In this document: positions 15,328 through 23,589 of the stretch, one piece after another
Numbering within the stretch: the first letter of the stretch is position 1
How the letters are laid out: the number at the start of each line of letters is the position of its first letter
Assembly: GCA_045110335.1 (NCBI GenBank)
Contig: JBGCGB010000001.1
Location: forward strand, 62,001 to 126,000
Origin: CALBPI01 sp045110335
GTDB taxonomy: Bacteria; Pseudomonadota; Gammaproteobacteria; Steroidobacterales; Woeseiaceae
Length of the DNA: 64,000 nt
Direction: 5' to 3'
Translations under genes and position numbers: made by a program
Notes under the pieces: model-generated
Database searches by the model: none
Seen by the model: the letters and a program-made list of their open reading frames with translations, nothing else
Told to the model about the DNA's origin: nothing

Positions 15328-17837
15328 GCGAATCGAAGACACGTTTAGTATTGGAGATTTGCGATCGCTGGATGGCGGCAAGTCGTGCGGATCGCGCCGG
15401 GATACTGGCGGAAAGTTGCGGCGACGATAGTGAGTTAATGCGCCAAGTGTCCGCTGTGCTAGATGTCATGACGACTGCAAGTGCCGAGCTGGGTGATCAC
15501 GTTGACCTGCCGGATCTGGATTGGGTAGGCAAGACAATCGGTGACTATCGTTTGACGCGCTGTCTCGGCGAAGGCGGTATGGGCGCGGTTTATCTTGCCG
15601 AACGCCATCACGCCGATTTCAAACAAGAAGTTGCACTCAAGGTGATTCGGGGGCGGTTTCTAGTCGCCGAACTGGTACGCCGATTTAATGCGGAGCGCGA
15701 AATTCTCGCGCGCTTGAATCATCCCTATATTGCTCAGTTGATCGATGGCGGTACCGAAGCGGGTGTGCCCTATCTGGTGATGGAGTATGTCGACGGTATT
15801 CCGGTTGACCAATGGTTGGATGATCGCAAAGCCGACATTACGATGCGCCTTGAGATGATCCGCAAGATCGCTACGGCGGTACATGCAGCTCATCAGAACC
15901 TGGTCGTGCACAGAGATTTGAAGCCTTCTAATGTACTCGTGACGACGGATGGCATTCCGAAATTGCTGGACTTTGGTATTGCCAAATTAGTAGAGGCTGG
16001 CGATAGCGAAGATGTAGAGGCCACCGTGTTGGGTCAACAAGCCTTGACGCCCAGCTATGCCAGTCCGGAACAAGTGTTGTACGGCGTGGTGACGACGCTC
16101 AGCGATGTTTATTCGTTGGGTGTCCTTTCTTACGAATTGCTGGCTGGCGAGCGACCTTATCAACTCGATACACAATCACAGGCTACGCTGATTGAATCGA
16201 TGACGTCGGTTGCCATTCCGCGGCCTAGCCAAAGACTATCGATGGTTCGCGATTCCGGTCTACGTCAAGAAATTGCTGAAAAACGTTCATCCAGCGAAGA
16301 TAAATTGTCGCGACGGCTTCAGGGTGATTTGGATAACATCGTTTTGAAAGCACTCAGCGTTGAACCTGGTTCTCGCTATGTCTCAGTCGCGGCTTTTAGC
16401 GCTGATATCGGTCGTTACATCGCGGGTCAGCCCGTTGAAGCCCAGCCAGATTCTGTTGGTTATCGTTTGCGTCGGTTCGTCACCCGGAATCGCGTTGCTG
16501 TACTTTTTTCGACAGCGCTCATATTCAGCTTGATTGCAGGACTGGCTGCGACAAGTTGGTCGTATGTTCGTGCTGAGGCGGCAAGAGCGGATGCCACGGC
16601 ACGTTTTGATCAGGTGCGATCGTTGGCGAAGACGATGATGTTTGATGTCTACGATGATGTCGCCAAGATTCCCGGTACGGCGTCTGTTCGATCCAATCTG
16701 GCATCAACCGCGCAAACCTATCTTGAAACATTAGCCGCTGACGCGGATGCGCCGGACGATGTCTTGATTGACGCGGCGCAGGGTTATTCTCGCCTTTACA
16801 CGATCCTGAATCGCGAGGCAGTTGATGACCCTGACGATAGGACTCGTGCACTAGCGGCATATACCAAAGCCGAGCGTATTCTGACCACGCTGGTCGAGCA
16901 ATCGCCGGCGAACGTTGCGGGCTGGTATGCGCTCGGCCAGCTCACATCAAATCGTGCATCGGATCAGCTAACGGTCGGGAACGATCCGGATGCCGCGGAA
17001 AAGTCGTTGATTGAAGCAACGGGTTATCTAGCCGAAGCAGAAAAACGCGCGCCAAATGACAGCGATGTGCTGTTGTCCATCTTACGAGCAGACTATCGAT
17101 ATGCCAATTTGGAAAAATGGAAAGAGTCACATGAGGCAGCGGTCGAGAAGTCAACGGCGTTAATGGCGCGTTTGGAGCGCGCAAGAGCACGTTGGCCTGA
17201 TTCAACAGGGTTGCTGGTCTTGACGGGAGACACATATCAGCTTCGTGGGGAATCTAACTACTGGATCGACCGATACGATGCAGCGATTGCCGACTATACA
17301 GATTCGATCAGGGTCTATGAGCGCACGCTAGAGGTTGGTGGTGATGACCATGCGGTCACATCACAGATCGCCGATGTATATTGGTCCCGTGGCAATAGTT
17401 TCATCGATACACAGCGGCCTGCGGAAGCGGCGGACGATTTTGCCAAAGCCGTGGCATTAGTAAGTTCGGCGGTTGCCAGAGATCCGGATGATAAGGCTAG
17501 CCAGCGTCGAATGGTGATCTTGAGGGCGTCTCAGGCAATGGCGCTAGTGAACTCCGGCGATGGCGATACAGCGATCGGCTTGATGACCGAAACTAATGAC
17601 TGGTTCGAAGAGCAGGCAAGTCTTGATGTTGATACATCTGGGCCACAGCGCTCGCTGGCGATCAGTTACTACATGATGGCGGACATTTACCGTATCGCGG
17701 AACGTGACGAAGCTGCTTGCAGCTGGTTCCAAAAGGCACTCGAAAAATGGCAGTCCGTCGATGATCGGTTCGGGCTTGCGGAGTTCGACAAAGGGCAGCC
17801 TGTCAAGATCCGGGAACTGCTGGCCGATTGTCGTTAG
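15324..17837 (+). CDS. Transmembrane Ser/Thr protein kinase with TPR-like periplasmic part
   Basis: Hanks-type kinase of 837 residues. A short helical N-terminal segment (about 1-65) precedes the kinase domain (about 72-370): glycine loop LGEGGMGAVY, Lys106 (VALKVI), HRDLKPSN with Asp198, DFG Asp216 and an activation segment with TPSYASPEQ, all intact. One membrane helix lies at about 391-413. The roughly 420 residues beyond are helical with degenerate TPR repeats and would be periplasmic. There is no PASTA domain in this protein, although a separate PASTA lipoprotein is encoded 3.2 kb downstream. Paired with the ECF sigma gene by an ATGA overlap. Likely transduces an envelope or protein-binding signal to the sigma factor; the ligand is unknown. 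Confidence 0.92.
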   Translation: MSESKTRLVLEICDRWMAASRADRAGILAESCGDDSELMRQVSAVLDVMTTASAELGDHVDLPDLDWVGKTIGDYRLTRCLGEGGMGAVYLAERHHADFKQEVALKVIRGRFLVAELVRRFNAEREILARLNHPYIAQLIDGGTEAGVPYLVMEYVDGIPVDQWLDDRKADITMRLEMIRKIATAVHAAHQNLVVHRDLKPSNVLVTTDGIPKLLDFGIAKLVEAGDSEDVEATVLGQQALTPSYASPEQVLYGVVTTLSDVYSLGVLSYELLAGERPYQLDTQSQATLIESMTSVAIPRPSQRLSMVRDSGLRQEIAEKRSSSEDKLSRRLQGDLDNIVLKALSVEPGSRYVSVAAFSADIGRYIAGQPVEAQPDSVGYRLRRFVTRNRVAVLFSTALIFSLIAGLAATSWSYVRAEAARADATARFDQVRSLAKTMMFDVYDDVAKIPGTASVRSNLASTAQTYLETLAADADAPDDVLIDAAQGYSRLYTILNREAVDDPDDRTRALAAYTKAERILTTLVEQSPANVAGWYALGQLTSNRASDQLTVGNDPDAAEKSLIEATGYLAEAEKRAPNDSDVLLSILRADYRYANLEKWKESHEAAVEKSTALMARLERARARWPDSTGLLVLTGDTYQLRGESNYWIDRYDAAIADYTDSIRVYERTLEVGGDDHAVTSQIADVYWSRGNSFIDTQRPAEAADDFAKAVALVSSAVARDPDDKASQRRMVILRASQAMALVNSGDGDTAIGLMTETNDWFEEQASLDVDTSGPQRSLAISYYMMADIYRIAERDEAACSWFQKALEKWQSVDDRFGLAEFDKGQPVKIRELLADCR

Positions 17838-18082
17838 GACGAGCGGGGCGGTAACGACGGGAAAAGATCGAAGTCCAGCAGGAAGGTCGCTTTGTCCTCG
17901 ACACTGGCCAGGATTGCTTCAGCCTCGGTGTGAAGGGTTTGATCGTCAATGCATGCTCTAGCGAGATAGGCCGCTCTATCTTCGCCTGTCATCGTCATGG
18001 CGATATCGCAGATTCGAAGCAATCTTCTGGCGCGTTTTATCGTCGCAACTTCAGTCATCGGGAATTCGGGTGGGTTAGTCAT
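17834..18082 (-). CDS. Small protein resembling the N-terminal segment of sigma-linked Ser/Thr kinases
   Basis: An 82-residue frame (start taken at ATG 18082; 18058 is also possible and the frame is open to 18160) facing the kinase gene and overlapping its stop by four bases. Its RARRLLRICDIAMTM...DRAAYLARACIDD...EAEAILASVED pattern matches in order and spacing the first 50 residues of the neighbouring kinase (RLVLEICDRWMAA...DRAGILAESCGDD...QVSAVLDVM). It stops before any kinase motif. It may be a relic of a second kinase gene, or a free-standing copy of the regulatory N-terminal module that could compete for the sigma factor. No strong ribosome site is present, which leans toward a remnant. 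Confidence 0.45.
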   Translation of the reverse strand: MTNPPEFPMTEVATIKRARRLLRICDIAMTMTGEDRAAYLARACIDDQTLHTEAEAILASVEDKATFLLDFDLFPSLPPRSS

Positions 18083-18146
18083 TCCGGTGTAGCCGCCATG
18101 GAAAGAGCCGAGCCGATGACGAACGTCACCGGCCCGGCTGTAGCGA

Positions 18147-20390
18147 TCAATTCTCGGCATTTACAATGTCCATGATGCGAGAGGCGACAGAAGAAAACGC
18201 GCTCTGATCGATTCTTGCATTGCCACCGGAATCATTGTTACCCATCGCGACAATGACGAAGGCGCCGCGGCTATCTGTTTCGACGAGCCAGCCGTAAGTC
18301 AGCACGCGCAGTCCAAAGCCATCATCGAGGCTTCCGCCTTTGAACCAAACGCGTTCCCATTGATTTCGCAGATTTACTAAAAAGGATTCCGCGCCGTAAG
18401 CTTGGTCAGTGATTTCAAAACCTTCGCTAACATCGCTGAATTGACGTAGCCCCGCGATCACGCCGCACACATCTTTCGGACTCGCTTGCCAAAGACCGCT
18501 TACCAGAACGGAGAGATTGGCACGATTGAACTGCGTCACCGGGCCCAACGGCGTTAAGGTGTTGTCGACAAAATCGCGTTGAGCTTGTTCAGAAGCATTG
18601 ACGTAAGTGACGGCATCGACTTCGGGTACCGTGAAGTAAAGGTGGAAGCCTTCATTCATGCTCAAGAACGGCTCCATCGCCGCTTGATTCATATGATTGA
18701 ACTGATCCAGCGCCGCTTCGTTGCGATCTCTGCCAGCCAGTCGGAACAAATGCTCGGTCGCGGTGTTGTCGCTAATGCCTAACATCAATGCGGCTAGGTC
18801 GGTCACCGAAACCATCGTACCAACGTCGTTGTTGATTGTACCGCCCAATACAAGGTTGTCGTCGATGATCTCAACCATTTGGTCGGCACCAATGACACCA
18901 TCCTCGATAGCTTGTGCGATTGCGCCCATCGTCCAGACTTTGAAAATCGATGCCGTGGCCAGTACGTCATCTGCGTTACGTTCAAAGATCGGCTGACATT
19001 GATTGTTCTCGTCGATACGTGCGACAAGCACACCGACGTCTTCCGCAATGGTTTCGAGTTTGTCTGCGGCGGTTGCAAACGTCAGGTTTTGGTCAGCTGC
19101 CGCTGTATTGCTGCCGTTCAGCGGAAACCCATTGGCGCCGAATGATGTGATAAGTCCACTACTCAGATCGGTGCGCAAGACCATGAACTGCCCGCTTGCT
19201 GGATCATTCGCATTACCCATCATCACGCGAACGTTAGTCGGTGTCATCGTGATGATCTCTTGCACGGTTCCGTTTGGAATGACGGACCTTAAGGAGTCGA
19301 AGAACGCTTGCCATTGGGCTACCGGCAGACCGGCTAGTGTCGCCGGATCAAATCGATCATTGATGTCTTGCGCTGACGTTGTCGAGGCGGCTAGTTGATC
19401 AATTATCCACAACAACTGATTGGCCGCGGACGTGTTGGGTAAATCCAGATCGCCATTGGCATCGCGAAACGGCGACTCGATCGGCTTCGAGCGCGCTGCA
19501 TTCAATGGAAAATCATCGTCGACATCGGCTACGCCATCATTGTCATCATCCGGGTCGGCGTTGTTACCAATGCCATCGCCATCCGAATCAACCGATTCAG
19601 TGTCATCGAGCGGGAAAGCATCATCACTGTCGGCGATGCCGTCGTTGTCATCGTCCGGATCAGCGTTGTTGCCTGTGCCGTCGCCATCGGTGTCCGCGGT
19701 CTCATTAGGGTCGCGCGGGAAGGCGTCTGCGCTGTCATCGACGCCATCATTGTCGTCATCGGCATCTGCGTTGTCGCCAATGCCATCACTATCAAAGTCG
19801 GCACTTTCGTTCGGGTCATTCGGGAACGTGTCGCTATTGTCACCCACGCCATCATTGTCGCTATCCGATGTTTCGCTGGCGTCTAATGGAAACGCATCCG
19901 CGCTGTCATCAACGCCATCACCATCGTCATCGGTGTCCGCATTGTTACCGGTGCCGTCGCCATCGGTATCGACTGATTCGTTGGCATCCAATGGGAATGC
20001 GTCAGCGTTGTCGTCAACGCCATCGTTGTCATCGTCCGTGTCGGCATTGTCACCGGTTCCATCGCTGTCGGTATCGACAGATTCGGTGCTATCCAACGGA
20101 AACGCGTCGGTCGTATCGTCGACGCCGTCGCCATCGTCATCGGTGTCGGCGTTGTTGCCGGTACCATCGCCATCGGTATCGACTGATTCGCTGGCATCGA
20201 GCGGAAATGCATCGCTGACGTCATTGACGCCGTCGTTATCATCGTCGGGATCCGTAGCGTCAGCAATGCCGTCATTGTCTGTGTCGATCGGCGGCGGACC
20301 ATCGCTGCCACTGCCGCCACAAGCGGCTAAACCCAAGACGAAACTCAATAACGCAGCGCGCAGCGGTGCGGCTAAAATTAGACCTTTCAT
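18147..20390 (-). CDS. Lipoprotein with TSP type 3 repeats and class A beta-lactamase-like domain
   Basis: A 747-residue exported lipoprotein. The signal peptide ends in LAAC (Cys24), followed by a flexible GGSGSDGPPP linker. Residues about 36-300 are tandem Asp-rich thrombospondin type 3 repeats (DTDGDGTGNNADTDDD and variants) expected to bind calcium and act as a rigid stalk. The C-terminal 350 or so residues form a serine-hydrolase domain of the class A beta-lactamase/transpeptidase superfamily: Ser481-x-x-Lys484 (SIFK), Ser540-Asp-Asn (SDN) 59 residues later, as in class A enzymes, and Lys684-Gly-Gly in place of KTG. The equivalent of Glu166 was not located. A GGGGAGAG site precedes the ATG. 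It could be a beta-lactamase, a peptidoglycan or ester hydrolase; activity is untested. Monocistronic. Confidence 0.85.
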   Translation of the reverse strand: MKGLILAAPLRAALLSFVLGLAACGGSGSDGPPPIDTDNDGIADATDPDDDNDGVNDVSDAFPLDASESVDTDGDGTGNNADTDDDGDGVDDTTDAFPLDSTESVDTDSDGTGDNADTDDDNDGVDDNADAFPLDANESVDTDGDGTGNNADTDDDGDGVDDSADAFPLDASETSDSDNDGVGDNSDTFPNDPNESADFDSDGIGDNADADDDNDGVDDSADAFPRDPNETADTDGDGTGNNADPDDDNDGIADSDDAFPLDDTESVDSDGDGIGNNADPDDDNDGVADVDDDFPLNAARSKPIESPFRDANGDLDLPNTSAANQLLWIIDQLAASTTSAQDINDRFDPATLAGLPVAQWQAFFDSLRSVIPNGTVQEIITMTPTNVRVMMGNANDPASGQFMVLRTDLSSGLITSFGANGFPLNGSNTAAADQNLTFATAADKLETIAEDVGVLVARIDENNQCQPIFERNADDVLATASIFKVWTMGAIAQAIEDGVIGADQMVEIIDDNLVLGGTINNDVGTMVSVTDLAALMLGISDNTATEHLFRLAGRDRNEAALDQFNHMNQAAMEPFLSMNEGFHLYFTVPEVDAVTYVNASEQAQRDFVDNTLTPLGPVTQFNRANLSVLVSGLWQASPKDVCGVIAGLRQFSDVSEGFEITDQAYGAESFLVNLRNQWERVWFKGGSLDDGFGLRVLTYGWLVETDSRGAFVIVAMGNNDSGGNARIDQSAFSSVASRIMDIVNAEN
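19500..20290 (-). repeat. Tandem thrombospondin type 3 repeat DNA
   Basis: Imperfect tandem units coding for DxDxDGxxDxxD calcium-binding motifs, spaced mostly 23 or 36 residues apart with the AFPLDxxES connector recurring. The reverse strand is also open for 328 codons here purely because of the repeat bias. Such DNA is prone to copy-number change. Confidence 0.85.
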
Positions 20391-20527
20391 TTTCTCTCCC
20401 CATTAACATGATGCAGCGATTTCGAAAGGAATCGCTTGCCCTGTTAACTAGAGGCGTGGAAATGAAAGAAACCGGATCAAATTTCTGGTTTCGGTGGTAT
20501 CGCTCTCGTTCGGTGATCTATCTGTCG

Positions 20528-20920
20528 CTAATGCGTTCGGTGTTCCAAGTAATGGCGAACAGCATCCTGCACATGTCTAAACCGGTCGCCGCCTAAATGC
20601 TTGCCGCCATACCAGCGCGTCACGATGACGACATGGTCCGTGAGTCCGGCGCGCTCCAGCATCCGCACAATTACCATGCCGGCACCGCTTTCCCCATCGT
20701 CATTCTTGATGGGCCCTTGGCTGCCGATGAATGCCCAGGTGTGGTGGGTGGCCTTCGCGAACTTCTTTTGCCGACATAGCTGTTTAACGTAGCGTTTGGC
20801 GTCGTCTGCCGATAGGCATGGCGCACCACTAACGGCGTACTTCGAGCCGCGGTCCACAATAATTTGGTCGAAAGTCTGCATCGGTTTTAGGTGCTCGAGA
20901 AAAGTTCGTCGGCGTTCCAT
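20528..20920 (-). CDS. IMPACT/YigZ-family protein, single domain
   Basis: A 130-residue cytoplasmic protein consisting of only the UPF0029/IMPACT N-terminal domain. The signature TRWYGGKHLGGDRFRHV near residues 100-117, the HHTWAF segment and DDGESGAGM are all present. E. coli YigZ has an additional C-terminal DUF1949 domain of about 80 residues, missing here, so this resembles the shorter bacterial members. IMPACT in eukaryotes modulates translation control; the bacterial role is not established. It stands alone between two large lipoprotein genes. No strong ribosome site is seen; an internal ATG at residue 14 is a possible alternative start. Confidence 0.87.
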   Translation of the reverse strand: MERRRTFLEHLKPMQTFDQIIVDRGSKYAVSGAPCLSADDAKRYVKQLCRQKKFAKATHHTWAFIGSQGPIKNDDGESGAGMVIVRMLERAGLTDHVVIVTRWYGGKHLGGDRFRHVQDAVRHYLEHRTH

Positions 20921-21098
20921 GAAGAGGAGCGCCGTCTAATCCAGTGTCCGAAGGGTTGAATTGAACATAATACTAAAATGCTTTTATGGTTTTTGTGAAG
21001 CAGGTACGACGTTGTTGTGAAGTGTCAGGGCAAGATGGCGACTTATGTAGAACCGTGAGCGAGGGCTCATGGCCGTTGATTTGCTGCCAGGTGTTGTT

Positions 21099-23507
21099 AT
21101 GTCCGTATTCCGAATTCGTCTTCGGTTGTTTTTTCTTGTCATGTTGGGATTCGTCGCGGCGTGTTCGCCGACTGAAAGTGACACCAACAACCAGGATACT
21201 AGCAACACAGTAACGACGCCCGATACGTCAGGCCTGGAGCAAGACGCTGCGCAGCAGGCTATTCGCGATGCCGGGTTGCGTGTTGGGACGGTGACATCGC
21301 AATCCAGTGATGACGTGCCGATTGGTAGCGTCGTTCGAACAGACCCAAGAAGTGGCACCACCGTATCCGAAGGTTCGACGGTCAATATTGTTGTGTCGAG
21401 TGGCACGGCGAGTGTGCCTGTGCCTGAGACGGCGGGCAGTGATCAAGCACAGGCCGAAACCTCGGTGGGTGATGCCGGTCTGACCGTTGCCGCCGTTGCG
21501 ACGGAGGCCAGCAATGTCGTCCCGGTTGGTCAAGTCATCCGGTCGATTCCGGTCGCTGGAGAACTAGTCGCCCGGGGCGGCGGCATTACGCTAGTGGTGT
21601 CTACAGGTCCCGCCGACGTTAGTGTTCCTGATGTCGTCAATCTTGTGGAAGCGGCAGCAAGTACAGCGATTACTGACGCCACGCTGCTGATTGGTACCGT
21701 TACCGGCGAAGCTAGCGATGTCGTGCCATTTGGTCGCATTATTGAGCAAGTGCCGGTTGCCGGTGCGATGGTCAGCGCCAACACAGACGTTGATCTGACG
21801 GTGTCATTGGGGCCGGCCAACATTGCCGTGCCTGATGTCACTAGCCTTACCGAGGCCGATGCTATTGTCGCTTTGGAAGGCGCAGATTTGGTCGCCGGCG
21901 AGTTTACGACACAAGCCAGCGTCGATGTTGCAGCCGGTGCAGTTATTTCGCAGAACCCGGCGCCTGGTGCGCTGGTTGCGATGACGACTGCGGTTGACCT
22001 TGTCATATCAGTTGGTCCCAATCCTTTGCCGGTCCCCGATATTGTGTCGCTGACAGAAGCTCAGGCGCTGGTCGTATTGGCGAATGCGGGTCTTGAGGCC
22101 GGTGTTATCACGCGAAGATTTGATAACAATATTCCACAGTTCGAGGTGATTAGTCAGGCGACGCCACCGGGCACATTGGTGGTGCCTGATACGACACTCG
22201 ACTTCGTCGTGTCGCTTGGTCCGCCGGTGTCTACGCCGAATGTTGTCGGCTTGCTTCAAGCTGATGCCGAACTCGCTCTGGTCAATGCCAACCTGGTCGT
22301 TGGTGTCATCACCGAAGCCAATGATTTCAATGTGCCATTGGGTCAGATCATTAGTCAGGACCCGAATGGCGGAACCGTTGTTCCCGAGCAAACGGTTGTC
22401 GATCTTGTCGTGTCGCTCGGTCCGCCCACCGTTGCGGTGCCGGACGTTGTCGGGCTGACGGAAGCGCAAGCGCGTGCTGCGCTGGTCGCCGGTGAACTGA
22501 TTGTCGGTAACGTTTTGCAACAAAACAGCGATGTTGTGCCGGCCGGTCAAGTGATTAGCCAAACACCGGTCGCGGCTGAAATCGCGATTGTCGGTAGTGC
22601 GGTTGATCTGGTTGTTTCCCTGGGTCCCGTCATGGTCGACGTACCGAATGTCGCCGGCTTGACGCGTGCAAGCGCCGATTCAGCCTTCGTTGCATTAGGT
22701 TTGGTGACCGGCACGGTGACAGAACTAAGCAGCGATACGGTCGCCGCTGGAAGGATCATTAGCCAAAACCCGGTTGCGGGCACTTCGGTAGTTTTGAATA
22801 CGGCGGTCGCGATTGAAGTTTCAACAGGACCTGCCGTCGATAGTTTCAGCGATGAATTTAGCGTCGACTCACTGGTGGATTGGACGTTACGTCATCAGGC
22901 CGAGGGCACGGCAGCCCAGTACACGGTGCTGGATATCAATCAATCCACGTTGGGTGAGCTGACTATCGTGCCTACGCAAACACCAGGTTGGTTTGAGAAC
23001 GGCGACGCACCGCTGGTGTTCAAGTTACTTAGTGGCGACTTCTCGGTTCACACCCGTGTGCTAGCAGATAGCGTTACGGCACCAGGCAACGCGCCCTCCG
23101 CGGATTTCAACTCGGCCGGCCTGATGGCCCGCGATGCTGACGGTGCCACCGATCCTGAAAATCATGTCATGCTCAATGTGGGCCGGCAGGACAATAGGGT
23201 CAGCGGCGGCGTAGGCAGCGAAACCAAAACGACGGTAGATGGCGCATCGACCTTGTTTATCGATCAAGGCAGCAACTCGGGTGATCTTGTGTTGTGCCGA
23301 ATTGGTGATGACTTCTTTACCTACCGACGACTCTCGGGAGAAACGGATTGGACGCTTACGCAAACCATCACGCGTGCGGACTTACCGCTCACGCTTCAGG
23401 TCGGCATGGTGGCCAATGCGTTCGCAGCACCGGCCGATTTGAATGCGACATTCGATTTTATTCGACTGTTGCCGGCGCCGGCGGCGAGCGCTGATTGCAC
23501 GCCCTAA
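21099..23507 (+). CDS. Lipoprotein with eight PASTA repeats and a C-terminal lectin-like domain
   Basis: An exported protein of about 802 residues (start at ATG 21099, which begins the signal peptide directly; the frame is open to 21069). The lipobox is FVAAC. Eight consecutive PASTA domains of about 67 residues follow, each with a VPDVxGLTxAxA opening, AGLxxG centre, VPxGxVISQxP turn and VDLVVSxGP end. PASTA domains bind peptidoglycan fragments or beta-lactams and normally hang on Ser/Thr kinases or PBPs; here there is no catalytic domain. The last 220 or so residues (from FSDEFSVDSLVDWTL) resemble DUF1349/concanavalin-like beta sandwiches that bind carbohydrate. It may be a cell-wall-binding lipoprotein. 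It is near the PASTA-less kinase, but on a separate transcript. Confidence 0.87.
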   Translation: MSVFRIRLRLFFLVMLGFVAACSPTESDTNNQDTSNTVTTPDTSGLEQDAAQQAIRDAGLRVGTVTSQSSDDVPIGSVVRTDPRSGTTVSEGSTVNIVVSSGTASVPVPETAGSDQAQAETSVGDAGLTVAAVATEASNVVPVGQVIRSIPVAGELVARGGGITLVVSTGPADVSVPDVVNLVEAAASTAITDATLLIGTVTGEASDVVPFGRIIEQVPVAGAMVSANTDVDLTVSLGPANIAVPDVTSLTEADAIVALEGADLVAGEFTTQASVDVAAGAVISQNPAPGALVAMTTAVDLVISVGPNPLPVPDIVSLTEAQALVVLANAGLEAGVITRRFDNNIPQFEVISQATPPGTLVVPDTTLDFVVSLGPPVSTPNVVGLLQADAELALVNANLVVGVITEANDFNVPLGQIISQDPNGGTVVPEQTVVDLVVSLGPPTVAVPDVVGLTEAQARAALVAGELIVGNVLQQNSDVVPAGQVISQTPVAAEIAIVGSAVDLVVSLGPVMVDVPNVAGLTRASADSAFVALGLVTGTVTELSSDTVAAGRIISQNPVAGTSVVLNTAVAIEVSTGPAVDSFSDEFSVDSLVDWTLRHQAEGTAAQYTVLDINQSTLGELTIVPTQTPGWFENGDAPLVFKLLSGDFSVHTRVLADSVTAPGNAPSADFNSAGLMARDADGATDPENHVMLNVGRQDNRVSGGVGSETKTTVDGASTLFIDQGSNSGDLVLCRIGDDFFTYRRLSGETDWTLTQTITRADLPLTLQVGMVANAFAAPADLNATFDFIRLLPAPAASADCTP
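21216..22835 (+). repeat. Eight tandem PASTA-coding units
   Basis: Eight units of about 200 bases run without spacers inside the lipoprotein gene. They are diverged at DNA level but keep register at the protein level (for example VPDVVGLTEAQA, VISQNP and VVSLGP recur). Units 3 to 8 are closer to each other than to units 1 and 2. Confidence 0.85.
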
Positions 23508-23589
23508 TAGAGGGGTTGCTTTAAGGTTACGCGGAGCGTTGTCGGTAGGTATTGAGCAGCAAGCGCTCAAGCGATGGACTGTCTAAGAT

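Noticed and set aside
19420..20406. A 328-codon plus-strand frame rich in Ser
   Set aside because: It is the reverse complement of the Asp-rich TSP3 repeats; the long opening is a by-product of repeat codon bias, and the minus strand has signal peptide, ribosome site and domains.
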